Shown one piece after another: positions 10,443 to 23,400 of a stretch of 64,000 bases of DNA. The stretch covers positions 45,215,079 to 45,279,078 of the forward strand of contig CM049309.1 of the NCBI GenBank assembly GCA_026874595.1, read 5' to 3'. The notes beneath the pieces were generated by a model. The model searched no databases. It had not been told where the DNA came from and saw only the letters and a list, made by a program, of their open reading frames with translations. The DNA is from Sipunculus nudus. Its lineage: Eukaryota > Annelida > Sipuncula > Golfingiida > Sipunculidae. How positions within the stretch are numbered: the stretch's first letter is position 1; every line of letters starts with the position of its first letter. Position numbers and translations under genes: made by a program.

Positions 10443-12785
10443 TAAGGTAATGGCTAAACTAATCCCCTTGGTGTTGTGTTTGTGCTTCATGACGGTCAAT
10501 ATTTGAGTACTTCTAAATATGATTTGATCAATATCGGGTCAGCTGTAGTGAAGTGTATACTTTTGTTCCATTGTTGATCCCCTGTGCAACTCGTGTCAGG
10601 AGGAGAGGATTAAGCAACTGGTTCAGCACATTTGAAATTACATGGGTTTGGCGGTGGACGGACATACTATGAGGTGTATATTGTAATATTTATATCTTCA
10701 TCTAATATATACCCACCTACCTACCATGATCACTAAATGATAATCCACTAAGATGAAATGGGCATCTTGTTCGAGCTTATTTGGAACACACGCTTAGATG
10801 AAATGATCATCTTGTGTTAGGAGATTGTGAAACCAAAATTATTGTGGAAACCAAAGGTAAATGCTTTAGATATCGAAATATACTCACTGAATCACATAAG
10901 AGACCTGTCGTTATTAAATGTTGAAACAGGGAATGTAATGTTTGGAGGGAGTAAAGTAAAAAGTAGTCTTTAATTTCTAGAAGGTGCTTATTGGCTTTGA
11001 ACCATCACGGTGACATCGTTTCCAAAAAAAAAAGAATCCAAAGAAAGCAGAGGATTTTAACATGGACTGAAGTGAAGAATGCAAATTGTGAACCGCTCTG
11101 CAAATCCACCAATAATAATCTGTAATTGTAGTACTTGTGACCATGTGTATGTTTTTATATCCTTCTTAGGTAAGAGCATTCAAATTATCTGTCACAATAT
11201 CTTCTGTCCTTACAAATGATGCGATAAATAAAAATAAATATGAATGAAAATTCCTTCAATTAAATTGAAACCGATCCTAATATATACATTTATGTAACAT
11301 TTCTTTAAGTAATTTATATTTTTGTTGTTTAAACATCTCAAAAACTCATTTAGGGTTGCTAGCGAGGTAGTCAGGGAATTTCATAAAAAGTCAGGGAATC
11401 ATAAAAAAGTCATGGAATTTTATGATTAGTAGGTAAATTTCATTTCCTTTTCAATTATAGTTGTGTAGTGTTTGTAGGTTTAATCTTTCATTCCTTTGAT
11501 ATCTGAACATACATGTAGGTGGATGATGCAGAGCACGGTTTTATATATATCCGAAATATTGGCTGTTGCAAGGTGTTTTATTACATTCTAAAGATATTTC
11601 CAAGAGATCTTCCTCCTTTCTGCAAATGTAAGCAGAACCACTTTAAGGCGTGCCGGTTTTCATAAAACCACTGTTTCTGTGGGTCACATTTTTCAAATAT
11701 TCACACTGAAGCCAAGCCATATGAAACGTAAACACCGACTTACTTTGGTTCTGTTGAAGTAACTTTGGCTTTAAAGGAACAGAATCAAACAGGTCATATG
11801 TGTAAGCTTGTGGTCTAAAAGCCTAAAAGTCAGAGAATTATGCATATTCAATTCAATCGAGTAAAAGCAGGGAAATTGTTATGCAAAGATTTGATGATTT
11901 GATTTGATTAACCACTTGTATATTTGATTATACATTACGCTTGAAATAGTCAAGTATACTTGGATTATGGTTAACGTGTGTTAAATGTAACTGATGAGTT
12001 ATGAAATGGTTGTAAACCAGTGTTTGATGTTTGATGATTTATCGATTATTTTATGTACCCCTATACATTACCTTTTCACCCTTGCAAGGACCAGTCGCAA
12101 TCCTGATGCCAGAGACACGCGTTGATATTTAGTAATCGCTGGGCTTGTCATCGCCGGGACAAATTAGCTGACGACAGTAATCGCCGTCGATAATTATATA
12201 AAGACTCGATAAATCATGAGGTTTTAGTAATTATAATCGACTTTGTAACGAATATCAATTATTAAACGTACACTTGCCGTCAAGCTGAAAGTACAAGGTA
12301 ATGGATGGATTATTGACACTGTTTATCCAAAGCACAGGTTTCCGTTTTACCGTTTGTTACTCCACTTTCCACATTCCTATTGTTTCTGAAAGATTTTGAG
12401 ACATGTTGACACATATATGTCTGTGACATTTTTTTCGCAGATACATATAGTTATATAGATTCGTGTAGTAAGGAACAGAATCAATCCCATCGCTGGTGAA
12501 TGCAACAGATACTCTTACACTTTGTTTAAGGAAGAAACCCCTGAACTTCGTATATTTCTTACAAATAAACTTTTTAAAGCTGGCAGAATCATAAAATTAT
12601 AGAATTTGACAGAGTCATAAATTCTTAATGCACGATAAAGAAGTTTGAGATGAAACAGACATTTTCCGACGTTTTAACGACGGTATTTAAGCATTTGTCT
12701 GTTTACTTGCATTTAATGCAAAGGAATCCTATATAAATATGAAATGGGAATATTCGGCTGATACCCTGTGAAAAGTGATCATATA
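10443..12785. other. Non-coding stretch, nothing recognised
   Basis: AT-rich, with no frame of 60 codons and no clear repeat. Confidence 0.6.
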
Positions 12786-12910
12786 TAGTAAAACCAATTC
12801 GGTTTAGCGACCTCCTCAAAATAACGACCAGTTTTTCACGGTCCCAATTTATATAAGACCTCGCTTAGAAGACCACCTCGAAAATGCGACCACTCGTCAA
12901 GTTTCGTTGG
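12786..12910. repeat. Pogo-like fragment with GACCACCTC repeats
   Basis: AGTAAAACCAATTCGGTTTAG and repeated (G)ACC(A/T)CCTC / GCGACCA blocks resemble the element ends at 249 and 38775. No partner end was seen. Confidence 0.45.
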
Positions 12911-14071
12911 TGGTTTCACTAAATATGGCTTGAATAAAACGAGAAACCATAAGGCATAGCTTTACCTGTTTGATGCATAGGATTCATGCAAACCAGCAAG
13001 TGACAATAACATGAGGCGGGAATTACCTCTGCATTCATAACCACAACCATGAGGGGATCTTGAAGTAAATCAGGCTCTTACGGGATAAAAAGGGGGCGTA
13101 GGGATAATAGATAACCAACCAATGTGGAGTATTGAGAAGATTCTGAAGGAGAAAACATTAATTATCTGACTTATCTGTATTTCAGAAATTAGCTGTCAAA
13201 AGAAGATTCCTGATCCATGCTGACTGGAATGATAAATGTCTCTTCTTGGGCCAAACTATCGGACGTGAAGGCGATGGGAGCGTCCGGCAAATCTGGTCAT
13301 AAGTGACGGCTTGGGTCCGCCGTGGATAGTTATCTCACTGGAGAACATGGCGGTTTCAACTTTCTAGCAGAGAAACTTCCTCTAACAGTCGACTTGTCTT
13401 ATTTAAGCCGATCATGGAGATTTGTTGAACTACGCTGCCAGGTACAAAGCAACAGTGAAAAGATCAGACGAATCCTTGTTACGTTAGTTTTATCCTAACG
13501 CAGATTGATTTGCGGGGCAAAAAGCCTGCTGTGTGGAACTGGTTTTAGAAATCCTATACTTCAAGACAGTTTGATTGCAGGAGGGGAATAGTTAAGCGGT
13601 CTTTTCGAGTAATAAAAGTCGCCTTTGGTAACTGCTTCACTGTCGTCTTTTGGTAACTGCTTGACTGGGACCAGTTCTTTCGTTTCACCAGAGTCTACGG
13701 AATCTCCGGGCAATCAATGATAAACCGGGGTATCTATACATCATTCAACTTTGGATACTCCAAACCTCATCTGTAATTCTAGAAAAAGAAGGATTATTTC
13801 ACTTCAGGGAATTGTGCAATAGTGGATACTGTCGACGGATATGTTTTATCGACACCCCGCCACTGTTTTTTTATTTATTGTGGTCGGGGTCATATAATGT
13901 GCGGTTTATGTATTTTATCATAACCCATTCTCCTTTACCAAGAATATCACAATCCTCACAGCGGGATCTGTGAATTGCCGAATCATTTTAGTAAACTGTA
14001 TATCTTAACAGAATCCCAATCCGAGTCCACGGTTCATGGTTTAACAAAAGCGAAAGTATATTAGCTCCAAA
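12911..14071 (+). promoter_or_regulatory. 5' flank and probable 5' UTR of receptor gene 1
   Basis: Between the last repeat and the ATG is about 1.1 kb of less AT-rich, non-repetitive sequence (notably 13200-13740). This is the likely place for a promoter, 5' UTR or a non-coding first exon. No TATA box, initiator or splice pair could be assigned with confidence. Confidence 0.3.
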
Positions 14072-14497
14072 ATGGCTATTCCAGAATTTATTACAAGCAT
14101 CCCGACAAATACATCACGTTATTTCACGGGGACTACGGAGTTGATCAACTCTACCGGATTTAACAATACCACCACGCCATGCACTAACGATTACTGCGTC
14201 AGTGAGGATGATTACATCAACATGATAACGGCCTATGTGTTTCCAACCCCTTTTGAGTGGGTTTTAATATTTTTGTACTTAGTGATATTTTGTATCGGGT
14301 TGCTTGGCAACTTTCTGGTATGTTATGCAGTATGGCATAACATGGAGATGAGGAACGTGACCAATTACTTCCTGGTGAATCTCAGCGTCGCCGATTTTCT
14401 CGTCTTACTTTTGTGTCTGCCGCTAACCGTTCTTGATGACGTCACGGAAACTTGGTTTATCGGAACCGCCATGTGCAAGTTCATAAAATATCTTCAG
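14072..14497 (+). CDS. Receptor gene 1, coding exon 1 (N-terminus, TM1, TM2, start of TM3)
   Basis: Encodes residues 1-142. The ATG has a good context (AAAATGG) and an in-frame TAA lies 30 bases upstream (14042-14044), so the frame cannot extend further 5' without splicing. The extracellular N-terminus carries several N-X-S/T sites. TM1 lies near residues 63-87 with the GN motif, and TM2 near 98-120 with the LSVAD signature. The TETWFIG and MCKF segments match the first extracellular loop of orexin/allatotropin receptors. The exon ends after a CAG codon for Q142 with donor GTTGGT (phase 0). The open frame running on to 14545 is read-through into the intron. Confidence 0.93.
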
Positions 14498-17400
14498 GTT
14501 GGTTTTTTGCTTTTTAATACTCACGGATTACCAAAAAAAACCTAGCCAAATTACGACTGTTGTTTTCAGCCAAAACATAACAACAGTTTACCTCCCTTCT
14601 CTTATTTAGTGAGATACCTAGTTATTAAGAGTATGGCTTCAAATATCCAGAGCATTTTGTATTTCTTACTGTTTAATTATTTCTTTTTTAATTTTGTGAC
14701 ATTGTGACAGTAAATAGTAATCTGTGTTCTTTGCTACTACCAAAGTCTCATGGCTATAGAAAGTTATGCGATGTAGTTTTTAAATTATTGTAATTATTGT
14801 TTACCTCATTTCATTTCCAACATTTCTATAAGCATCTGATATGAAAAAATAGGATGATCAATAAAAAATCATACCAAGCTGAAGGACATGCGAAAACATA
14901 AAATAAAGGCCTATGATGATATCATTTCAAGTACGTCACACGTTATGCCAGACTCAAGGTAGCAAGTTCTGAAAACATGTATCAAGTACAATTTTTCTAA
15001 CTACATCAACACCTAATTGTCTGGTAACTTGACAGTTGTTACGTTTAATAAACACGTCAGAGGGGTGCCGTATCTAACTAACAGTGCTGTATGAGAACGG
15101 CTGGCCGGATCTGGACAAATCTTAGTTGCTTATACGGTAGAGTAAATGATGCATGTACACCCACAACCATTAACATAAGAGGCACTAGTTAAAAAATATA
15201 TTCTATTTTAAAAATCACAAATGAAAGTTTAAACTATTTCAAAACATAGACTGTTGTGTATCTCTCATGAATCTTCGTTTACGCACATCGGAATTACTTT
15301 CTATGGACAGATCGACACCCCAATACACATATTGTAAAATATTTATTGTCTATCTTCTACATCACAGGCGCTTGTATTGCTATTACTGTTAATTTCGGTT
15401 AAAATTGTTACTTTTCTGGGTCATATCCTTAAAACTATTACTTATCTGACATTTTTTAGCGTTTTTCACACTATATAGTCTATCTCTTTATTATTTATTT
15501 AATATTTGAGATAGGCTGGCAAGTCTTTAGAAGCTCCGTTGTTAGGCCCGACAGCCATGGCGCATCACTTTCAGGCTAAATGTGAAGTACATGCGTGACT
15601 GACTGAACAGTTGTTACGTCAGCAGTGTCACCATCTGAAGACTCCAGAAGTAAACATATCAACATATCAGAAAGCGCGTCCTTTGTTGCTATGCCATGGC
15701 AGTCGGACCTAACGACGGGGGCTTTTGCCTGCCTATCTCAAATATTAAGTAAATAATAAAGAGATGGACTATATAGAGTGAAAACCGCAAGGAAAGAGCC
15801 AGATAAGTAATAATTATAAAAAATGACCCAAAAAAGTTAGAAATTAAACCGATATCTACACTAATAATCCGAGTGCCTGTGACTACATGGAACTGTAGAG
15901 TCCTCTGTCTCCTTCTCTCTGCTTTCTTTAAGACTGAATGAAATAATTATCCCTGAAGATTAGGTATGTTATATCAAAAGGCAGTATTGATTTTTTTGTC
16001 TGTTACTATCGACATTCTGGCTTAGGGATTTAGTAACTTGCTGCAAAGTGTAAAGGCTTGACAGGTGATGGCAAAGATAGAAAAAAAGGCCCTAGAGGAG
16101 AAATCCGGTGTGCGCCAAAATGTCAGACAAAAAAAAACCCAGTTTGGACGACTCCAGATTGAAAACATATCTTCTGGATAAAGTACCTTTAATGCAGGTG
16201 CTGCCAACAGCTTCCACTTGCATTATATTTCATTACTTAAATGGACAGGTATTCCTCGGGAAAAACATCTGTTTGTTGATGTATCGGGCCGCAGGTGGGG
16301 AATATTGTGTACGGACAGGCGATGTTAATATAATTCTGATGTAGCGGAAAATGGGAGGTTCAACCTTGTAACTATCATGTTATATAGAGAGAAAAAAACA
16401 GCATCTGCTGGAGGACAGATGGCAGGTGACTAAAACAGCCAGAAATTTGGCTACCTCACCTTTATGAACTCTCAAGGTTATACATACACTTTTATATACA
16501 TGCCTACAAATATAATTTATATAGGTCCTTACCACAAAAACACCCATGTTTATGTAAGTTGCCTTGAAAAAATTCTTATCCAGCACACTTTAACAGACAA
16601 CATTGTCCTCTTCACTACATTTTTTCCTACGCCGCTGGTGTATTTAGATAGCGCATAGCGGGAGTCAGATTTCTCGAGACTCCGAGTTTGCGTAGTGTGT
16701 TTCCATTCCTCTGCATGCCTGGTCCCGATCACAATGACTGAAATGTTCCCTCCATGCATACATAACCTGAATAACAGGAAATTTTGAATGAGTGTCCTGC
16801 GACAATAATGCAAATTCACAAATAATTAACACATACACCCTGTGAAACTCTTCCTGTTTTTCTTTAATATCAATGTTGCCACATTTCTTAACGTGTTTGG
16901 TAAATTTCGTTACAAATAAGGTGATAAGGTTCACCTTTCTAAAGCCTCATCTCTTAAATATGAACCGAGAGGATCGTTTTTCCTCTAACCAGGAATAAAT
17001 ACAAAGCTCTTAATGACGTGATTAAATATTAAAGCATTGACCTAAACATAATAAGAGCATTCAGTTATATATTACAAATAGAGTGAAAATTTTTTATCTC
17101 TGATACAAGATTAATTCATCTTGCTGCTCATCAGTACTTCAAAACCAATATTAAAGAAAACTCCATTCGCAAGTGTCCCGAAATGCCAAAGCGTCAAGGG
17201 TTTAACGATGACACGATCCACGACCGAAACAGTATGACTGGATATATTAAAGTGCCCAATAAGAGGCTTAGCCTTTGTAAGTTAGTCATACTTACATCTT
17301 AATATTGCGCCGTAGCAAGGAGCAAATCATCCCCTATTTTGAAGCTACGTATGCATTAATATTTATCATAATTACACCAAACTATGCGGTCTTTGTAATG

Positions 17401-20400
17401 ATGTATGCCACTTACCATTTTCAATGTGTCAGTTTATCCTTTGCTCTCAATATCTCAGTATTCATCGGTCATTACTCATTAGATCCCCGCATATTACAAC
17501 TCAAACAGATGTTGATCTCATCATAGATCATATATTTCAGTTATAATTGTTCAGAACTCTTAATAACATTTGGGTTTTCATATCAATTTACCTGTTGTCT
17601 GGCACATGGATGTTCCATGATGCAAATGAAAGTTCATCCAGTCATCTACAAATGACTTTACACCCACACATTTGTTATAGACCAAACCGATTCAGAAATA
17701 TTCATAAAGATTTAAAGTATCGATATAACTCCGCAGTAACAAAACGGTTGAGATAAAATAAAAACTAAATGCTTTGGTTTGTTTGCTAGATCATTATCTG
17801 TTGAGTGTCACCTTGCATCTCTTACATCTATAATTAAAATGTTGGCTAGGACTACGGCTGCGCCTACTTGTTTGGATGATAAATTGAAAATAGTTGTTCG
17901 AGATCATCTCTTTCTTTCTTATTCTTTCTTTGAAAATTTCCACTTTTTTATCTTTAAGAAATCTTTAAGAATTCATGTCTAGTTTGTAAATTTTCAGTAG
18001 ACAAATGCCCTAGATGTAATCAATTCTTGAAGTATTTGTATTTCATATTTTCCTTAACTGTTAGTAACATTTTTTTCATGAATTGCAGTCATATTAAAAT
18101 CCATGCATAGATAGCAATGTATTTCTTGTTTCGTGAATTCCAGTTATAGCAATATCCATTGTATAATTTATGTTTTATTGCGCAAAAATATATGAGTTTA
18201 ATGAATGTTTTCTAAGAGATTACAGAAATATGCGATTGTCACAATTAAAAAACAAATATATTGAACAATGTAGGGTATTAAAATTCCGGCTTTCTTGGAT
18301 TGTTGATGATATTGAGTCATTATAAGGCTTTAAGAATATTTTTCGTATTTCAATTTCTAAAAGGTGTATATATTAAATAGTTTTGATTTGTATGACTAAG
18401 AGTAATTGAAATATGTAATATTCCCTTATTTCGGGTCGTATTAAGTGAAAAAATAAGAGTTTCGAATTTCAGTTTTTTTCATTATTTGTACTATTAATTA
18501 AGCATATATTTCTATATATTATGCAGACGTATATTTTATCTTCAAAATGAATAAAAAATGTACTAAGAGTTTGTTTCGGCGGACAGCAATTGTTCAGTAT
18601 TCATCATAGAAAGGATATATTTAAATGCGTGTGTGCTTGTATTTTTTTTTATTCCGGTTTTAGTAAGTGTTAATAATATTGAATCAATATAAATGTTTTA
18701 AATCAAACTAATCCATGATGTTGATGTTAATCATAAATTTATTTAACTGTCGTATATTTTCATATTTGACTTTTTTTAAATTTGATTTGAAGTCCGTGAG
18801 CGTGCTCGTATCCGTGTCAACCCTTACGGCCATATCGATGGAGCGCTGGCACGCCATCTGCCACCCGTTAACGTCACGAAGCTCAGACACCCGCACCCGT
18901 GTCATCATATCAGTCACGTGGGCCATAGGGACAAGCATATCCATGCCGGAACTGGTCGTGTTGAGCACGTATCCAAGGATATCAGGAAACAGAACCATAT
19001 TGCTGACGTCATGCAAGTCGGTGTGGGACTTGCAAGCCGCCTATCAGCTCATGCTGGCTATAGTAATGTACTTTATCCCGTTTATTATGATTTCATTCTT
19101 CTACCACCAGATGGCTAGGAAGCTCTGGAGCACCCGTGTTCCATCCGAAACCAGTAAGTACAACAACATACCTACTATAAATTCTCCACAGACAACACGG
19201 TTAACAAGGACACACGTTGACCTTGAAAACCCATATAAATGATAAGATAGTGCATTATAAAGTTCGATATCTATAGCTAACTGTGTCTCACACGGTAGTC
19301 CAAATTCATTACATTTATTAACACTGATAATAAAAATAGAATTTTCACTGGTTAAAATGTGATAGCCCAAAGGGACGAAGTGAAATGTGTTTATATCCTT
19401 TGTAGAATCGTATACGAAATAAGGTGCATTTCTAAACTAGGTAGTAAAAACTACATGACAAAAAAGAAACGTTTGAATAATCTCGCGAGATGGTGCTTGT
19501 TGAGATATTATCTTACATTATTACAGTAAATGCTTTGGTTTCACATAAAAACATAAACAAATACCCAGCCTGCGTCTATTCAGTGTTTATGTCATGTATA
19601 AAATATTAATTTCAGCGTGACGGTTTATATACTTTAACCAGTGATTGTAAACACTAAATGCGCCCAAAATAAAGAAAAAGGTCTAAAGGTTCCTCCAGCA
19701 AATCATATCTTAGGATTTAGCTGAACCTTTAATGTTAGATTAAATGTTTTATTAGGTCAGTAGCGTGCCTTTGGAACTTTCGTGACTACTTCAAGCATCT
19801 GCGGCCATTATCCTGTGTTTGTCCGAGGAGGTTTGATGTGTACCGCCGGTATAAGCTGACACACGACCTTCGTTGCAGGTGCCCCGTCATTTAATGAGAA
19901 CAAACTGTCACTACTTATATAATTGTCACTACCTTCAATTGTAAACAAATCAGGTACATTCAGAGCACCCTTGAACGTTCGCCATATTAAGCCATTAAAT
20001 AATCTATTCGCCTTGTTATGCCAGTCTCCTCTTTGAAAGCCTCTTTGTATGAGCCGATTCTGACTTTTCGTACATTCCCATAAAATACTTAAAGCCGAGT
20101 GAGTCGTAAAGTATAGATGAACAGTAAATTGATAAGACCTCTTACTTAGGTAATCCTCTTCGCTCTATCAGGAGCATAGTCCCTCAACTACTTCACGTCA
20201 CCGCCCGGGCTCGGTTTTGGGCGAACTTCCTCAGCCAAAACCATTTGTAACCATGCAGTTGCCGTCGAAACACGTAGCAGTATTTATTTATCGTATATAA
20301 TATCTATAAAAGCCCTGCTGTCTGGGCCACTTTGGACTACTTAAAAAATAAATTCTGACATAAAACGTTTTAACCTGAGAGTTTATTGTTTCGAACTACA

Positions 20401-23400
20401 GTCAAACAAGGCTAGGATTTTTGGATAATGTGTATCTTCTTTTCCAGCAATCCTGGCCCGAATGCATGCAGTGAAGCCCAATTAAACTACCCCTCCAAGC
20501 AGTCCCACACAAGCATTTGAACAACATGTATGAGATTGGCCACATATTAAACATTTTTGACCAATTCTGTGAATTGTTATTGAGATTATGGTTAAAAATA
20601 TATAAAAATCAAACAAGGAAGGTTTTTAAATGTCCCTAGGCATAATGGCTAGCGCCAACCAGAGCAAGCCAAACCATTCTCTACTCTATACGTCAGATGA
20701 CCTGCGCCTTGTCCTTGACGCATCTTCTCCGTATTATTTCCGGTCGTCCAACTTTCCTTTTTCTTTTTTTGGCTGCATCTAAAACCAGCCTGGCGATGAT
20801 AGGAGAGAAAGTTTATTTTCATGAATTTCTAGGATTACTGGTATGGGTAACGTTTTATTGGTGGCCCGACCCCTCTCAAAAAAGTCAAACGTATAATTAA
20901 GTCAGATGTTCCTTTTACGGTATGTTGACGGTATTTGACCATCAATGGAAAATGACAATGCAGATACTTTCTAGAGCTAATTAAAACATGTAAAATGTTA
21001 ATGGTCCAAAATCTGTTGATTCAATAGAAGGCAGTTTTTAAAATTAATTTTTATAAAGGTTTATTTAGCTTTCTTTGAACAAAATAGCACACCGGTGTAG
21101 ATGTTAACTAATAAATAAATATAACCACTATACATACCCTCTCATAAGCGTAGTATACACCTATCATATAGTGATATAATATATTGTTCCAGCCTTGTTA
21201 TGTTGCATTTCTTTTAAATATTTCCAGTGTAGAAGATTAATCGATTAGTTATTGTCAAATATATGTATTGAAGTTGGGTAAGTTACCTGTTCTTGTTGAA
21301 ATTTAAATATTATATTGCATACACATTCAGTATTTGCTTTTTACATGCCATGTGCTGTCAAAAGTACTAAAATTGTGTCTTTTATTATGAGGCATTTAAT
21401 TAACATTTTCATTAATGTAATCTGTGATATTGCGGTGTGCTGCAATGTTTTTGTTTATCATTCCTAATCCATGAACATATGGCTTAGTCCCCACACCCAG
21501 CGATTAGGCCACTGCATTAAAAACATGCTAAAAGTATAATAGAATAATTGTTCGGGTGTTATATAAAATAAAATCCTGAATATTTTCCACAAATCTTTGT
21601 CTAATTAGTACGAAAAAAAATATAAAAGAAATTAATCACAAACATTAAGCCTTCAAAATTCCCTTTTCCGAGTCATCTCACTAAGTACATACAGTCACGT
21701 ATTTTTTACTCTGTCGGTGTCATGACATGATTTATTTTTATGATTGCGTGCAAGAAACTGTCCGATTACCTAAGTATAAAATCGTGGAAACAATAACGTT
21801 TGTGTGACGACCGCGTAGCTTTAATTTAGATCGCCAAAAACGCAGAAACGGGAAACCAAAGGCCAAGCTATAAAATATTAGGGCACTGAAAGGTTGTCTT
21901 TAATAGTTTAACATGAGTCATAAAGTATTTATCGCTCTATGCTGGAAGAGGTCAAGCAATAAAGCTGAGAGTCTATAAGAAAGTCCCTAAATCGAGGAAG
22001 TGGATAGCAAAATCCGGTAATGATAATGACGGGTTCCTTACAAGATTTTAAGTATTTAATTTCTTGGATTTCTTTGTTTTCCGAGTGCCTAGTGATAGCA
22101 AAGGCAGCTCATCTCCGGGCGCCCATCTTTTAAACACGGGACTTTTAACATCCAGGAAGTTATTTCCGTTTTACCCAGGTGTACATTTCAGAGGGATCCT
22201 ATCGTAAATTACTTATCACTATGTCTGCAACCAATTTTTTTTCAGTCCCTAGGCACTTTCAGACCATTGCTCATTCAATCTGGTGTTTTTTTTTCGTTTG
22301 GATACCTAACTTCAATATACACTTATTCAATGTATAAATGAACTGTTTCCTCGCCTGCCTCTAAAGTTAATGCGATATTACAATCAAAGCTATGGGAGAA
22401 TTGGTACAAAAGCTCTCCTTTAAGAACGAAAAGACCTGTAAGTTGTTTATAACAAATGCCACATAAGTATGTACTGTTATAATGCATTGTATATATAAAG
22501 TCCCCATGTATTAATTTCATTTAAATATCTAGCTATGCGGAAATTATTATTGGAAAATTTTGTTTAAATAAAAACTTTTTAATCTAAGGTAACGTCAAAG
22601 ATATATTCTCTGTTTAAACGTTCTGTGGTGTATACCGATACATTTTCAACTGCTTTTGTTTCGAGTTTGTAAAAAATTCAATTTAATCAGTTATATATAT
22701 TGTAGCAACATACAGTGTCAGGCGCACGGATTCCAGACCATGGACTCCTATGGATTCTCAACTTCAGTCTAGAAGAAAGGCAGCGAAAATGTTAATGGCG
22801 GTAGTCGCTATATTTGGTATATGTTACCTTCCTGTACATCTGCTCAACATTCTAAGGTAGGTACAAATATTCTTATTTTTCAATTTGTGGTTATTCTGGT
22901 AGGTACAAATATTCTTATTTTTCAATTTGTGGTTATTCTGCATGTGCAAATGTTGAGAAATGAAAAGATATACTAAACGATTCAAGATTTGAAACGCTTC
23001 ATTTGCATTAAATTTACGACACATATGTAAGATACTTTCCATAAAATTCTATCTTTCCTAACTGTTTTTGTTAAGGAAAATTTTATAGCATAGACCAAAC
23101 CATATATCAAGGGAACCATATCAAGGGTTCTCTTGTCATCAATGATAATTTTATTGATTTATCAAATTAAAACGCATTGGAAAGTGTATGTTTTAGCATT
23201 TTAGTACAAGCAACAAAAATAATATTGATGTTTGTAAAATTTTGTGTACGCATAAGCTTGTATAAAAATAGGTCTGTTTTCTATATCATGCAGCTTTGAG
23301 AAAATTTTAAACTTGTCCTGAATTCGCGAAATCAGTGGAGGCTTGATGACTATCAAAGTATTGAAGATGTTCGTAGAATTCAAGGAAAGGTTTATAAACC

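Noticed and set aside
14498-14545. Extension of exon 1 to VGFLLFNTHGLPKKT
   Set aside because: Read-through past the donor at 14498; joining to exon 2 restores the family sequence exactly.
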